Origin: Cinclus cinclus
Lineage: Eukaryota; Chordata; Aves; Passeriformes; Cinclidae
Direction: 5' to 3'
DNA: 64,000 bases
Assembly (NCBI RefSeq): GCF_963662255.1
Contig: NC_085049.1
Location: forward strand, 65,953,158 to 66,017,157
Shown here: piece by piece, positions 1 to 12,378 of the stretch
Layout of the letters: every line of letters starts with the position of its first letter
Numbering within the stretch: position 1 is the stretch's first letter
The notes under the pieces: generated by a model
What the model saw: the letters and a program-made list of their open reading frames with translations, nothing else
Databases searched by the model: none
Told to the model about the DNA's origin: nothing
Program-made: the position numbers and the translations under genes

Positions 1-641
1 TCCCTGTCCCTGTAGGGTCCCATCCCTGTCCCTGCTGGGTCCCAACCCTGTTCCTGCTGGGATCCCATCCCTTTCCCTGTTGGGATCCCAACACTGTTCC
101 TGCTGGGATCCCATCTCTGTCCCTGTTGGGATGCCATCCCTTTCCCTGTTGGGATCCCATCCCTGTCCCTGCTCCTCCTTACCCTGCCCTAACCAAGCAG
201 CTGGCCACTGTCAGCACTCACTGGGGGTGGATGAGTGCCCCCGAGCACATGTGCCACGTGCCATTGTCCAAGGTGGCCTGGATGCTGATGACACCAGGCC
301 AGGCCCCTGGGTGGACCCCAGTGCCACCCATGTCCTGCGAGGTGTCTTCGAAAGAATCCCAGGATCCATAGTCAGAGTCCTGGGAATTTTCGGGAACCAG
401 CGATCTGTGGTCGAAGGCCATGGGCCGGAGCCCGCAGGTGCCTCTGGAAGCACAAAGCCATCAATGCCCTGCTCGGGGACAGCAGGGACAGGGACCCCCA
501 AGGGGCTCCTCTGTGCCCAGGCTGTGCCAGGGACCCCCCGAATGTCCCTGAGCCCCCCGGGGACACTGACCTGCACGTGTCCCAGGTGGCCCCCACGGGC
601 CAGGTCAGGGCCAGCAGGACGAGCAGTCCCAGCAAAGCCAT
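1..641 (-). pseudogene. Acrosin-like pseudogene copy 1, 5' part only (window edge)
   Basis: Exon 1 is 571-641 (start codon at 641, signal peptide MALLGLLVLLALTWPVGA, then a TWDTC segment and an AG|GTCAGT donor). Exon 2 in the ancestral model is 183-443, beginning after a TTCCAG acceptor. It encodes [12 protein letters not shown], an acidic stretch, and the region matching the acrosin HTCGGSLL segment. An in-frame TGA at 218-220 replaces the Trp codon just before the catalytic-His region. Intron 2 enters the 23-bp G-rich minisatellite (1-172) and runs off the window, so exons 3-5 are not seen here. Confidence 0.85.
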
Positions 642-1435
642 CGGTGCCAGCGCAGGTGGCAGAGGCAGGACCGAGGTGTCACCTCTGGTGCCCACCGCCC
701 TGGCAGTGCCCATGGTGCCACCAGGCCAGGCTGATGTTACACAGGGGCCGGTTCCATGTGTAGGGCATGGTGGCCTCAGGTAGGGCACAGGGGGGCTCAG
801 AGCTGTGGAACCCTGGAATGGTTTGGGTGGGAGGGACCTGAAGGATCCCACTGGATCAGAGGGCATGTCCTGGATCCAGGGATCCCAGTCTCCTGGCACC
901 CAGGGCACAGTGGGGGCAGTGGGATGGGGCAGCTCAGAGCCAGGAGCTGGTAACACAGGGGACAGCTCTGTGTGGAAGCTGCAGCTCAGGGTGGCACCTG
1001 CAGCAGCTCCACAAGACTCCAGGACTCGCAGCTCCAGCTGCCCCCATTCCTGTCCCTCTCAGAGACTTTTCCTGGGATTGGGACACCTGAGGCTCTGCTG
1101 GAGGAGTCCTGGGCTGGAGAAGTTTCTCCCTCTCTCCATCTGGCAGTCCCATCCTCCCCTCCCCTCCCTGGCTGCCTCCCATCTGCCCCCAACCTCACTC
1201 ATTTTTCCCAAATTGCCCCATCTTTGTTTTTCCCAGGAGACTGAACTGGACAACGTGGACAGCTGGAAACAGGAACAACTCTAATTCAAAGACAAACTGA
1301 GTTCACCGTTGGGGTGGGCCCAGGGCTCAGCACGGACAGGGCACAGCAGCCCTGGGCACGGGGGCTGCCTTGGGCACCACAGTCATGGCCCCAGCTGGGA
1401 ATGGTTGCCAGAACTGGATCAGCTCATCCTGCTGC
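642..1435. other. Inter-unit spacer (representative)
   Basis: This 794-bp spacer is the 5' flank of copy 1 and the 3' flank of copy 2. The same spacer recurs at 5872-6665, 9126-9919, 12379-13172, 15632-16425, 18885-19678, 24113-24906, 27367-28160, 30621-31414, 34881-35666 and 61243-62036. In short units only its first ~480 bp remains (3896-4376, 22138-22618, 56472-56952, 59268-59748). There is an upstream in-frame ATG in good context (CACCATGGG) 72 bp before the signal-peptide ATG in type A copies; in the intact copy it is out of frame. I see no TATA box and no AATAAA for the gene ending at 1436. Confidence 0.6.
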
Positions 1436-3895
1436 TCAGGTTTTCTTTCCCTTCAGGAACTGCAGGAGCTCCAGCACCAGATTCAGGAATTTCCCCAGGA
1501 TTTGTTGTTGGAATGAAATCACCGTAGAATCCTCTGGTTCTGGGTTGGGATTCTCCAGATCGCTCAAATCTGAGTCCGGCTCAGGCTCTTCCTCTGGTTC
1601 CGGGGGTGGCAGTGGGAAGGGCTCTGCAGGAGGAACATCAGTTCCTGGTGGGAGCAATCCCATCTGCACCTGGATCCAGGTGTGGAAGTGCTGGGTGGAG
1701 GTGAACACCCCGGGTCGCTTGGCCCCGGCACAGCCTCGGCCCCAGCTGGCCAGTCCCACCAGCCAGAAGTAGTCACCAACGTTGTCCTTGCAGACCAGAG
1801 GTCCCCCGATGTCCCCCTGCACCCAGAGAGAGGGGTCAGGGGCTGCTGCCATTGCTCTTCCCATCCCGACCCCGCCAGAGCCGCGTTCCTGGCTGGATTC
1901 CCATGGGAAGGCTCTGCTCTGGGGCTGGGGGCTCCAGGCTGGCAGCAGGATGGGGCTGGTTCAGGGTGGGCTCTCTCTCATCTCTGCACAGTCAGCAGGG
2001 TTGGGCAGGGAATGGATATTACAGGATATCCACACCTGGGCGTGCTGGGAGCACCAGGTGGGCTCTGTGGGCAGTGGCAGGCCTTGGGGACAAGGGGACA
2101 CTGGGCAGGGACACACGGATGGGCAAGGGACACATGGATGGGGAAGGGAAACTCATCAGTGGAAGGGCCCTTGGGATGGGAGGACACCGGGCAACGCCCA
2201 GCCAGTGCCAGGCCGTGTTTGGGACCCCTGTGCTGGGTGTCAGGGATTCCATGGGGCTGTGTTTGGGGTCCCTGTGCCCCAGACCCTGTGCCCACGCCCA
2301 CACCTGGCAGGTGTCGATGCCGCCCCGCGGGTACCCCGCGCACAGGTCCTGGGGGTGCACGGCCCCCCCGTACCAGCGGCTGCTGTTGCACAGCTGGACG
2401 TCCATGAGCTGCACCTTGGCCTCCTGCAGCACCAGGCGTGGGCTCCGGGCTGCGGGCACAGAGGGCACTGAGCACCCGGCACCGGCCTGGGCACAGCCCC
2501 TTGCCCAGGGCCGGGCTGTGCCCCTGTCCCTCTCTGGCCCTGCCCAAGGCTCCGGGGCACGGCCCAGATGTGGCTCGGGCCTGCTTTGGCCTCTGCCCCG
2601 GGCCGGCCCGGCCGTGTCCCTGTGGTTGCCAACCCCTCCTCAGCCCCGTGGGGCACTGACCGCTGCCCGGGGTGGCTCTCCAGCCCGCAATGTAGCAGGT
2701 TTTCAGCTCGGGCACTGCCAGGGAGCTGTCGGGCACACAGCCCAGCTGGATGTAGTCGCTGCACTCCACGGGCTGGTCCATCCTCAGGAGGTCAATGTTG
2801 CTCCTGGCCGTGGCGGCCACGTAGCCATTGTGCACCAGGATCTGCTTGATCTGGAACACCTCGGCCTTGTGGCCCGGCTTAGCCAGATCCGTGGGCCCGA
2901 TCAGCACCTTCCAGTGGAAGACAGCAGTGGGAGGGCCATGGAGAGTGACAGGGAGCAGAGGCAGGACCAGGGAATGCCTGGGCTGTCCCAGCCCAGCCAT
3001 TCGCAGCCTTCTTTGTCCCGCAGCAGGGAGGGGAGGCAGCCGCGGAACAGCACAGGGTGCTGCAAGCTGGGCACCTGTCCCTGCCATGGGGACATCCCTG
3101 ACCCTGCCTTACGGACATTGCTGTCCCTGCCACAGGGACATCCAGGATCCTGCTGCGGGGTCATCCCTGTCCCTGCTGTGGGGACATCTGTGACCTTTCA
3201 TGGGCACATCCCTGATCGTCTTGTAGGGACATTCCTGATATTGTTGGGCTCTCATCCCTGTCCCTGTAGGGTCCCATCCCTGTCCCTGCTGGGTCCCAAC
3301 CCTGTTCCTGCTGGGATCCCATCCCTTTCCCTGTTGGGATCCCAACACTGTTCCTGCTGGGATCCCATCTCTGTCCCTGTTGGGATGCCATCCCTTTCCC
3401 TGTTGGGATCCCATCCCTGTCCCTGCTCCTCCTTACCCTGCCCTAACCAAGCAGCTGGCCACTGTCAGCACTCACTGGGGGTGGATGAGTGCCCCCGAGC
3501 ACATGTGCCACGTGCCATTGTCCAAGGTGGCCTGGATGCTGATGACACCAGGCCAGGCCCCTGGGTGGACCCCAGTGCCACCCATGTCCTGCGAGGTGTC
3601 TTCGAAAGAATCCCAGGATCCATAGTCAGAGTCCTGGGAATTTTCGGGAACCAGCGATCTGTGGTCAAACGCCATGGGCCGGAGCCCGCAGGTGCCTCTG
3701 GAAGCACAAAGCCATCAATGCCCTGCTCGGGGACAGCAGGGACAGGGACCCCCAAGGGGCTCCTCTGTGCCCAGGCTGTGCCAGGGACCCCCCGAATGTC
3801 CCTGAGCCCCCCGGGGACACTGACCTGCACGTGTCCCAGGTGGCCCCCACGGGCCAGGTCAGGGCCAGCAGGACGAGCAGTCCCAGCAAAGCCAT
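1436..3895 (-). pseudogene. Acrosin-like pseudogene copy 2 (full unit, type A)
   Basis: Exons by homology: 3825-3895, 3437-3697, 2661-2913, 2304-2449 and 1436-1816. They encode a secreted chymotrypsin-fold protein closest to acrosin, with [35 protein letters not shown] and an acidic proline-rich tail. Lesions: TGA at 3472-3474 in exon 2, and the exon 3 acceptor reads CAC instead of CAG at 2914-2916. Exon 3 would also join in the wrong phase to the exon 2 donor. The exon 4 donor (CAG|GTGTGG) is intact. Intron 2 holds a ~180-bp tract of the 23-bp minisatellite (about 3250-3426). Confidence 0.85.
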
Positions 3896-4376
3896 CGGTG
3901 CCAGCGCAGGTGGCAGAGGCAGGACCGAGGTGTCACCTCTGGTGCCCACCGCCCTGGCAGTGCCCATGGTGCCACCAGGCCAGGCTGATGTTACACAGGG
4001 GCCGGTTCCATGTGTAGGGCATGGTGGCCTCAGGTAGGGCACAGGGGGGCTCAGAGCTGTGGAACCCTGGAATGGTTTGGGTGGGAGGGACCTGAAGGAT
4101 CCCACTGGATCAGAGGGCATGTCCTGGATCCAGGGATCCCAGTCTCCTGGCACCCAGGGCACAGTGGGGGCAGTGGGATGGGGCAGCTCAGAGCCAGGAG
4201 CTGGTAACACAGGGGACAGCTCTGTGTGGAAGCTGCAGCTCAGGGTGGCACCTGCAGCAGCTCCACAAGACTCCAGGACTCGCAGCTCCAGCTGCCCCCA
4301 TTCCTGTCCCTCTCAGAGACTTTTCCTGGGATTGGGACACCTGAGGCTCTGCTGGAGGAGTCCTGGGCTGGAGAAG

Positions 4377-5871
4377 TCCATGAGCCGCACCTTGGCCTCC
4401 TGCAGCACCAGGCGTGGGCTCCGGGCTGCGGGCACAGAGGGCACTGAGCACCCGGCACCGGCCTGGGCACAGCCCCTTGCCCAGGGCCGGGCCGTGCCCC
4501 TGTCCCGCTCTGGCCCTGCCCAAGGCTCCGGGGCACGGCCCAGATGTGGCTCGGGCCTGCTTTGGCCTCTGTCCCGGGCCGGCCCGGCCGTGTCCCTGTG
4601 GTTGCCAACCCCTCCTCAGCCCCGTGGGGCACTGACCGCTGCCCGGGGTGGCTCTCCAGCCCGCAATGTAGCAGGTTTTCAGCTCGGGCACTGCCAGGGA
4701 GCTGTCGGGCACACAGCCCAGCTGGATGTAGTCGCTGCACTCCACGGGCTGGTCCATCCTCAGGAGGTCAATGTTGCTCCTGGCCGTGGCGGCCACGTAG
4801 CCATTGTGCACCAGGATCTGCTTGATCTGGAACACCTCGGCCTTGTGGCCCGGCTTAGCCAGATCCGTGGCCCCGATCAGCACCTTCCACTGGAAGACAG
4901 CAGTGGGAGGGCCATGGAGAGTGACAGGGAGCAGAGGCAGGACCAGGGAATGCCTGGGCTGTCCCAGCCCAGCCATTCGCAGCCTTCTTTGTCCCGCAGC
5001 AGGGAGGGGAGGCAGCCGCGGAACAGCACAGGGTGCTGCAAGCTGGGCACCTGTCCCTGCCATGGGGACATCCCTGACCCTGCCTTACGGACATTGCTGT
5101 CCCTGCCACAGGGACATCCAGGATCCTGCTGCGGGGTCATCCCTGTCCCTGCTGTGGGGACATCTGTGACCTTTCATGGGCACATCCCTGATCCTCTTGT
5201 AGGGACATTCCTGATATTGTTGGGCTCTCATCCCTGTCCCTGTAGGGTCCCATCCCTGTCCCTGCTGGGTCCCAACACTGTTCCTGCTGGGGTCCCATCC
5301 CTTTCCCTGTTGGGATCCCAACACTGTTCCTGCTGGGATCCCATCTCTGTCCCTGTTGGGATGCCATCCCTTTCCCTGTTGGGATCCCATCCCTGTCCCT
5401 GCTCCTCCTTACCCTGCCCTAACCAAGCAGCTGGCCACTGTCAGCACTCACTGGGGGTGGATGAGTGCCCCCGAGCACATGTGCCACGTGCCATTGTCCA
5501 AGGTGGCCTGGATGCTGATGACACCAGGCCAGGCCCCTGGGTGGACCCCAGTGCCACCCATGTCCTGCGAGGTGTCTTCGAAAGAATCCCAGGATCCATA
5601 GTCAGAGTCCTGGGAATTTTCGGGAACCAGCGATCTGTGGTCGAAGGCCATGGGCCGGAGCCCGCAGGTGCCTCTGGAAGCACAAAGCCATCAATGCCCT
5701 GCTCGGGGACAGCAGGGACAGGGACCCCCAAGGGGCTCCTCTGTGCCCAGGCTGTGCCAGGGACCCCCCGAATGTCCCTGAGCCCCCCGGGGACACTGAC
5801 CTGCACGTGTCCCAGGTGGCCCCCACGGGCCAGGTCAGGGCCAGCAGGACGAGCAGTCCCAGCAAAGCCAT
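4377..5871 (-). pseudogene. Acrosin-like pseudogene copy 3 (short unit, 3' deleted)
   Basis: Exons 1 (5801-5871), 2 (5413-5673) and 3 (4637-4889, acceptor CAG present) are present. Exon 4 keeps only its first 49 bases (4377-4425), where the sequence jumps into inter-unit spacer. Relative to full units about 1.28 kb is missing: the rest of exon 4, intron 4, all of exon 5 with the GDIGG and tail region, and part of the spacer. The shared TGA is at 5448-5450. The junction reads GAGAAG|TCCATGAG and is identical in the other short units. Confidence 0.88.
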
Positions 5872-6665
5872 CGGTGCCAGCGCAGGTGGCAGAGGCAGGA
5901 CCGAGGTGTCACCTCTGGTGCCCACCGCCCTGGCAGTGCCCATGGTGCCACCAGGCCAGGCTGATGTTACACAGGGGCCGGTTCCATGTGTAGGGCATGG
6001 TGGCCTCAGGTAGGGCACAGGGGGGCTCAGAGCTGTGGAACCCTGGAATGGTTTGGGTGGGAGGGACCTGAAGGATCCCACTGGATCAGAGGGCATGTCC
6101 TGGATCCAGGGATCCCAGTCTCCTGGCACCCAGGGCACAGTGGGGGCAGTGGGATGGGGCAGCTCAGAGCCAGGAGCTGGTAACACAGGGGACAGCTCTG
6201 TGTGGAAGCTGCAGCTCAGGGTGGCACCTGCAGCAGCTCCACAAGACTCCAGGACTCGCAGCTCCAGCTGCCCCCATTCCTGTCCCTCTCAGAGACTTTT
6301 CCTGGGATTGGGACACCTGAGGCTCTGCTGGAGGAGTCCTGGGCTGGAGAAGTTTCTCCCTCTCTCCATCTGGCAGTCCCATCCTCCCCTCCCCTCCCTG
6401 GCTGCCTCCCATCTGCCCCCAACCTCACTCATATTTCCCAAATTGCCCCATCTTTGTTTTTCCCAGGAGACTGAACTGGACAACGTGGACAGCTGGAAAC
6501 AGGAACAACTCTAATTCAAAGACAAACTGAGTTCACCGTTGGGGTGGGCCCAGGGCTCAGCACGGACAGGGCACAGCAGCCCTGGGCACGGGGGCTGCCT
6601 TGGGCACCACAGTCATGGCCCCAGCTGGGAATGGTTGCCAGAACTGGATCAGCTCATCCTGCTGC

Positions 6666-9125
6666 TCAGGTTTTCTTTCCCTTCAGGAACTGCAGGAGCT
6701 CCAGCACCAGATTCAGGAATTTCCCCAGGATTTGTTGTTGGAATGAAATCACCATAGAATCCTCTGGTTCTGGGTTGGGATTCTCCAGATCGCTCAAATC
6801 TGAGTCCGGCTCAGGCTCTTCCTCTGGTTCCGGGGGTGGCAGTGGGAAGGGCTCTGCAGGAGGAACATCAGTTCCTGGTGGGAGCAATCCCATCTGCACC
6901 TGGATCCAGGTGTGGAAGTGCTGGGTGGAGGTGAACACCCCGGGTCGCTTGGCCCCGGCACAGCCTCGGCCCCAGCTGGCCAGTCCCACCAGCCAGAAGT
7001 AGTCACCAACGTTGTCCTTGCAGACCAGAGGTCCCCCGATGTCCCCCTGCACCCAGAGAGAGGGGTCAGGGGCTGCTGCCATTGCTCTTCCCATCCCGAC
7101 CCCGCCAGAGCCGCGTTCCTGGCTGGATTCCCATGGGAAGGCTCTGCTCTGGGGCTGGGGGCTCCAGGCTGGCAGCAGGATGGGGCTGGTTCAGGGTGGG
7201 CTCTCTCTCATCTCTGCACAGTCAGCAGGGTTGGGCAGGGAATGGATATTACAGGATATCCACACCTGGGGGTGCTGGGAGCACCAGGTGGGCTCTGTGG
7301 GCAGTGGCAGGCCTTGGGGACAAGGGGACACTGGGCAGGGACACACGGATGGGCAAGGGACACATGGATGGGGAAGGGAAACTCATCAGTGGAAGGGCCC
7401 TTGGGATGGGAGGACACCGGGCAACGCCCAGCCAGTGCCAGGCCGTGTTTGGGACCCCTGTGCTGGGTGTCAGGGATTCCATGGGGCTGTGTTTGGGGTC
7501 CCTGTGCCCCAGACCCTGTGCCCACGCCCACACCTGGCAGGTGTCGATGCCGCCCCGCGGGTACCCCGCGCACAGGTCCTGGGGGTGCACGGCCCCCCCG
7601 TACCAGCGGCTGCTGTTGCAAAGCTGGACGTCCATGAGCCGCACCTTGGCCTCCTGCAGCACCAGGCGTGGGCTCCGGGCTGCGGGCACAGAGGGCACTG
7701 AGCACCCGGCACCGGCCTGGGCACAGCCCCTTGCCCAGGGCCGGGCTGTGCCCCTGTCCCTCTCTGGCCCTGCCCAAGGCTCCGGGGCACGGCCCAGATG
7801 TGGCTCGGGCCTGCTTTGGCCTCTGCCCCGGGCCGGCCCGGCTGTGTCCCTGTGGTTGCCAACCCCTCCTCAGCCCCGTGGGGCACTGACCGCTGCCCGG
7901 GGTGGCTCTCCAGCCCGCAATGTAGCAGGTTTTCAGCTCGGGCACTGCCAGGGAGCTGTCGGGCACACAGCCCAGCTGGATGTAGTCGCTGCACTCCACG
8001 GGCTGGTCCATCCTCAGGAGGTCAATGTTGCTCCTGGCCGTGGCGGCCACGTAGCCATTGTGCACCAGGATCTGCTTGATCTGGAACACCTCGGCCTTGG
8101 GGCCCGGCTTAGCCAGATCCGTGGCCCCGATCAGCACCTTCCAGTGGAAGACAGCAGTGGGAGGGCCATGGAGAGTGACAGGGAGCAGAGGCAGGACCAG
8201 GGAATGCCTGGGCTGTCCCAGCCCAGCCATTCGCAGCCTTCTTTGTCCCGCAGCAGGGAGGGGAGGCAGCCGCGGAACAGCACAGGGTGCTGCAAGCTGG
8301 GCACCTGTCCCTGCCATGGGGACATCCCTGACCCTGCCTTACGGACATTGCTGTCCCTGCCACAGGGACATCCAGGATCCTGCTGCGGGGTCATCCCTGT
8401 CCCTGCTGTGGGGACATCTGTGACCTTTCATGGGCACATCCCTGATCCTCTTGTAGGGACATTCCTGATATTGTTGGGCTCTCATCCCTGTCCCTGTAGG
8501 GTCCCATCCCTGTCCCTGCTGGGTCCCAACACTGTTCCTGCTGGGGTCCCATCCCTTTCCCTGTTGGGATCCCAACACTGTTCCTGCTGGGATCCCATCT
8601 CTGTCCCTGTTGGGATGCCATCCCTTTCCCTGTTGGGATCCCATCCCTGTCCCTGCTCCTCCTTACCCTGCCCTAACCAAGCAGCTGGCCACTGTCAGCA
8701 CTCACTGGGGGTGGATGAGTGCCCCCGAGCACATGTGCCACGTGCCATTGTCCAAGGTGGCCTGGATGCTGATGACACCAGGCCAGGCCCCTGGGTGGAC
8801 CCCAGTGCCACCCATGTCCTGCGAGGTGTCTTCGAAAGAATCCCAGGATCCATAGTCAGAGTCCTGGGAATTTTCGGGAACCAGCGATCTGTGGTCGAAG
8901 GCCATGGGCCGGAGCCCGCAGGTGCCTCTGGAAGCACAAAGCCATCAATGCCCTGCTCGGGGACAGCAGGGACAGGGACCCCCAAGGGGCTCCTCTGTGC
9001 CCAGGCTGTGCCAGGGACCCCCCGAATGTCCCTGAGCCCCCCGGGGACACTGACCTGCACGTGTCCCAGGCGGCCCCCACGGGCCAGGTCAGGGCCAGCA
9101 GGACGAGCAGTCCCAGCAAAGCCAT
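6666..9125 (-). pseudogene. Acrosin-like pseudogene copy 4 (full unit, type A)
   Basis: Exons by homology: 9055-9125, 8667-8927, 7891-8143, 7534-7679 and 6666-7046. The exon 2 TGA is at 8702-8704. The exon 3 acceptor is CAC rather than CAG, as in copy 2. The exon 4 donor is intact. Exon 5 stays open from [11 protein letters not shown] to the terminal FLKGKKT. Intron 2 carries a short minisatellite tract (about 8480-8656). Confidence 0.85.
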
Positions 9126-9919
9126 CGGTGCCAGCGCAGGTGGCAGAGGCAGGACCGAGGTGTCACCTCTGGTGCCCACCGCCCTGGCAGTGCCCATGGT
9201 GCCACCAGGCCAGGCTGATGTTACACAGGGGCCGGTTCCATGTGTAGGGCATGGTGGCCTCAGGTAGGGCACAGGGGGGCTCAGAGCTGTGGAACCCTGG
9301 AATGGTTTGGGTGGGAGGGACCTGAAGGATCCCACTGGATCAGAGGGCATGTCCTGGATCCAGGGATCCCAGTCTCCTGGCACCCAGGGCACAGTGGGGG
9401 CAGTGGGATGGGGCAGCTCAGAGCCAGGAGCTGGTAACACAGGGGACAGCTCTGTGTGGAAGCTGCAGCTCAGGGTGGCACCTGCAGCAGCTCCACAAGA
9501 CTCCAGGACTCGCAGCTCCAGCTGCCCCCATTCCTGTCCCTCTCAGAGACTTTTCCTGGGATTGGGACACCTGAGGCTCTGCTGGAGGAGTCCTGGGCTG
9601 GAGAAGTTTCTCCCTCTCTCCATCTGGCAGTCCCATCCTCCCCTCCCCTCCCTGGCTACCTCCCATCTGCCCCCAACCTCACTCATTTTTCCCAAATTGC
9701 CCCATCTTTGTTTTTCCCAGGAGACTGAACTGGACAACGTGGACAGCTGGAAACAGGAACAACTCTAATTCAAAGACAAACTGAGTTCACCGTTGGGGTG
9801 GGCCCAGGGCTCAGCACGGACAGGGCACAGCAGCCCTGGGCACGGGGGCTGCCTTGGGCACCACAGTCATGGCCCCAGCTGGGAATGGTTGCCAGAACTG
9901 GATCAGCTCATCCTGCTGC

Positions 9920-12378
9920 TCAGGTTTTCTTTCCCTTCAGGAACTGCAGGAGCTCCAGCACCAGATTCAGGAATTTCCCCAGGATTTGTTGTTGGAATGA
10001 AATCACCGTAGAATCCTCTGGTTCTGGGTTGGGATTCTCCAGATCGCTCAAGTCTGAGTCCGGCTCAGGCTCTTCCTCTGGTTCCGGGGGTGGCAGTGGG
10101 AAGGGCTCTGCAGGAGGAACATCAGTTCCTGGTGGGAGCAATCCCATCTGCACCTGGATCCAGGTGTGGAAGTGCTGGGTGGAGGTGAACACCCCGGGTC
10201 GCTTGGCCCCGGCACAGCCTTGGCCCCAGCTGGCCAGTCCCACCAGCCAGAAGTAGTCACCAACGTTGTCCTTGCAGACCAGAGGTCCCCCGATGTCCCC
10301 CTGCACCCAGAGAGAGGGGTCAGGGGCTGCTGCCATTGCTCTTCCCATCCCGACCCCGCCAGAGCCGCGTTCCTGGCTGGATTCCCATGGGAAGGCTCTG
10401 CTCTGGGGCTGGGGGCTCCAGGCTGGCAGCAGGATGGGGCTGGTTCAGGGTGGGCTCTCTCTCATCTCTGCACAGTCAGCAGGGTTGGGCAGGGAATGGA
10501 TATTCCAGGATATCCACACCTGGGGGTGCTGGGAGCACCAGGTGGGCTCTGTGGGCAGTGGCAGGCCTTGGGGACAAGGGGACACTGGGCAGGGACACAC
10601 GGATGGGCAAGGGACACATGGATGGGCAAGGGAAACTCATCAGTGGAAGGGCCCTTGGGATGGGAGGACACCGGGCAACGCCCAGCCAGTGCCAGGCCGT
10701 GTTTGGGACCCCTGTGCTGGGTGTCAGGGATTCCATGGGGCCGTGTTTGGGGTCCCTGTGCCCCAGACCCTGTGCCCACGCCCACCCCTGGCAGGTGTCG
10801 ATGCCGCCCCGCGGGTACCCCGCGCACAGGTCCTGGGGGTGCACGGCCCCCCCGTACCAGCGGCTGCTGTTGCAAAGCTGGACGTCCATGAGCCGCACCT
10901 TGGCCTCCTGCAGCACCAGGCGTGGGCTCCGGGCTGCGGGCACAGAGGGCACTGAGCACCCGGCACCGGCCTGGGCACAGGCCCTTGCCCAGGGCTGGGC
11001 CGTGCCCCTGTCCCGCTCTGGCCCTGCCCAAGGCTCCGGGGCACGGCCCAGATGTGGCTCGGGCCTGCTTTGGCCTCTGCCCCGGGCCGGCCCGGCCGTG
11101 TCCCTGTGGTTGCCAACCCCTCCTCAGCCCCTGGGGCACTGACCGCTGCCCGGGGTGGCTCTCCAGCCCGCAATGTAGCAGGTTTTCAGCTCGGGCACTG
11201 CCAGGGAGCTGTCGGGCACACAGCCCAGCTGGATGTAGTCGCTGCACTCCACGGGCTGGTCCATCCTCAGGAGGTCAATGTTGCTCCTGGCCGTGGCGGC
11301 CACGTAGCCATTGTGCACCAGGATCTGCTTGATCTGGAACACCTCGGCCTTGTGGCCCGGCTTAGCCAGATCCGTGGCCCCGATCAGCACCTTCCACTGG
11401 AAGACAGCAGTGGGAGGGCCATGGAGAGTGACAGGGAGCAGAGGCAGGACCAGGGAATGCCTGGGCTGTCCCAGCCCAGCCATTCGCAGCCTTCTTTGTC
11501 CCGCAGCAGGGAGGGGAGGCAGCCGCGGAACAGCACAGGGTGCTGCAAGCTGGGCACCTGTCCCTGCCATGGGGACATCCCTGACCCTGCCTTACGGACA
11601 TTGCTGTCCCTGCCACAGGGTCATCCAGGATCCTGCTGCGGGGTCATCCCTGTCCCTGCTGTGGGGACATCTGTGACCTTTCATGGGCACATCCCTGATC
11701 CTCCTGTAGGGACATTCCTGATATTGTTGGGCTCTCATCCCTGTCCCTGTAGGGTCCCATCCCTGTCCCTGCTGGGTCCCAACCCTGTTCCTGCTGGGAT
11801 CCCATCCCTTTCCCTGTTGGGATCCCAACACTGTTCCTGCTGGGATCCCATCTCTGTCCCTGTTGGGATGCCATCCCTTTCCCTGTTGGGATCCCATCCC
11901 TGTCCCTGCTCCTCCTTACCCTGCCCTAACCAAGCAGCTGGCCACTGTCAGCACTCACTGGGGGTGGATGAGTGCCCCCGAGCACATGTGCCACGTGCCA
12001 TTGTCCAAGGTGGCCTGGATGCTGATGACACCAGGCCAGGCCCCTGGGTGGACCCCAGTGCCACCCATGTCCTGCGAGGTGTCTTCGAAAGAATCCCAGG
12101 ATCCATAGTCAGAGTCCTGGGAATTTTCGGGAACCAGCGATCTGTGGTCGAAGGCCATGGGCCGGAGCCCGCAGGTGCCTCTGGAAGCACAAAGCCATCA
12201 ATGCCCTGCTCGGGGACAGCAGGGACAGGGACCCCCAAGGGGCTCCTCTGTGCCCAGGCTGTGCCAGGGACCCCCCGAATGTCCCTGAGCCCCCCGGGGA
12301 CACTGACCTGCACGTGTCCCAGGTGGCCCCCACGGGCCAGGTCAGGGCCAGCAGGACGAGCAGTCCCAGCAAAGCCAT
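9920..12378 (-). pseudogene. Acrosin-like pseudogene copy 5 (full unit, type A)
   Basis: Exons by homology: 12308-12378, 11920-12180, 11144-11396, 10788-10933 and 9920-10300. Lesions: TGA at 11955-11957 in exon 2, and the exon 4 donor changed from CAG|GT to CAG|GG at 10786-10787. The exon 3 acceptor CAG is present. Exon 5 reads SWGQGC where most copies read SWGRGC, a variant shared only with copy 6. Short minisatellite in intron 2 (about 11733-11909). Confidence 0.85.

Noticed and set aside
1237..1284. Possible plus-strand terminal exon after TTTTTCCCAG, ending in a TAA (ETELDNVDSWKQEQL)
   Set aside because: The acceptor-like signal recurs in each spacer but there is no partner exon, no family match, and the diverged copy near 42.1 kb does not keep the frame.
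1436..1816. Active serine protease call for the array copies
   Set aside because: GDIGG instead of GDSGG, no catalytic His or Asp, and a premature stop in exon 2 rule out a normal acrosin enzyme.
1978..3087. 369-residue minus-strand open frame through exon 3 and intron 3 (MAGTGAQ...)
   Set aside because: It merges real exon 3 codons with intron sequence on both sides; conserved splice signals and motif order show these parts are intronic.
1852..4017. Very long plus-strand open frames (for example 1852-4017, 7082-9247, 28577-30742) repeated in each unit
   Set aside because: They run antisense across acrosin-like exons, introns and minisatellite, with GC-rich low-stop composition. The minus strand carries the family motifs, splice sites and signal peptide.
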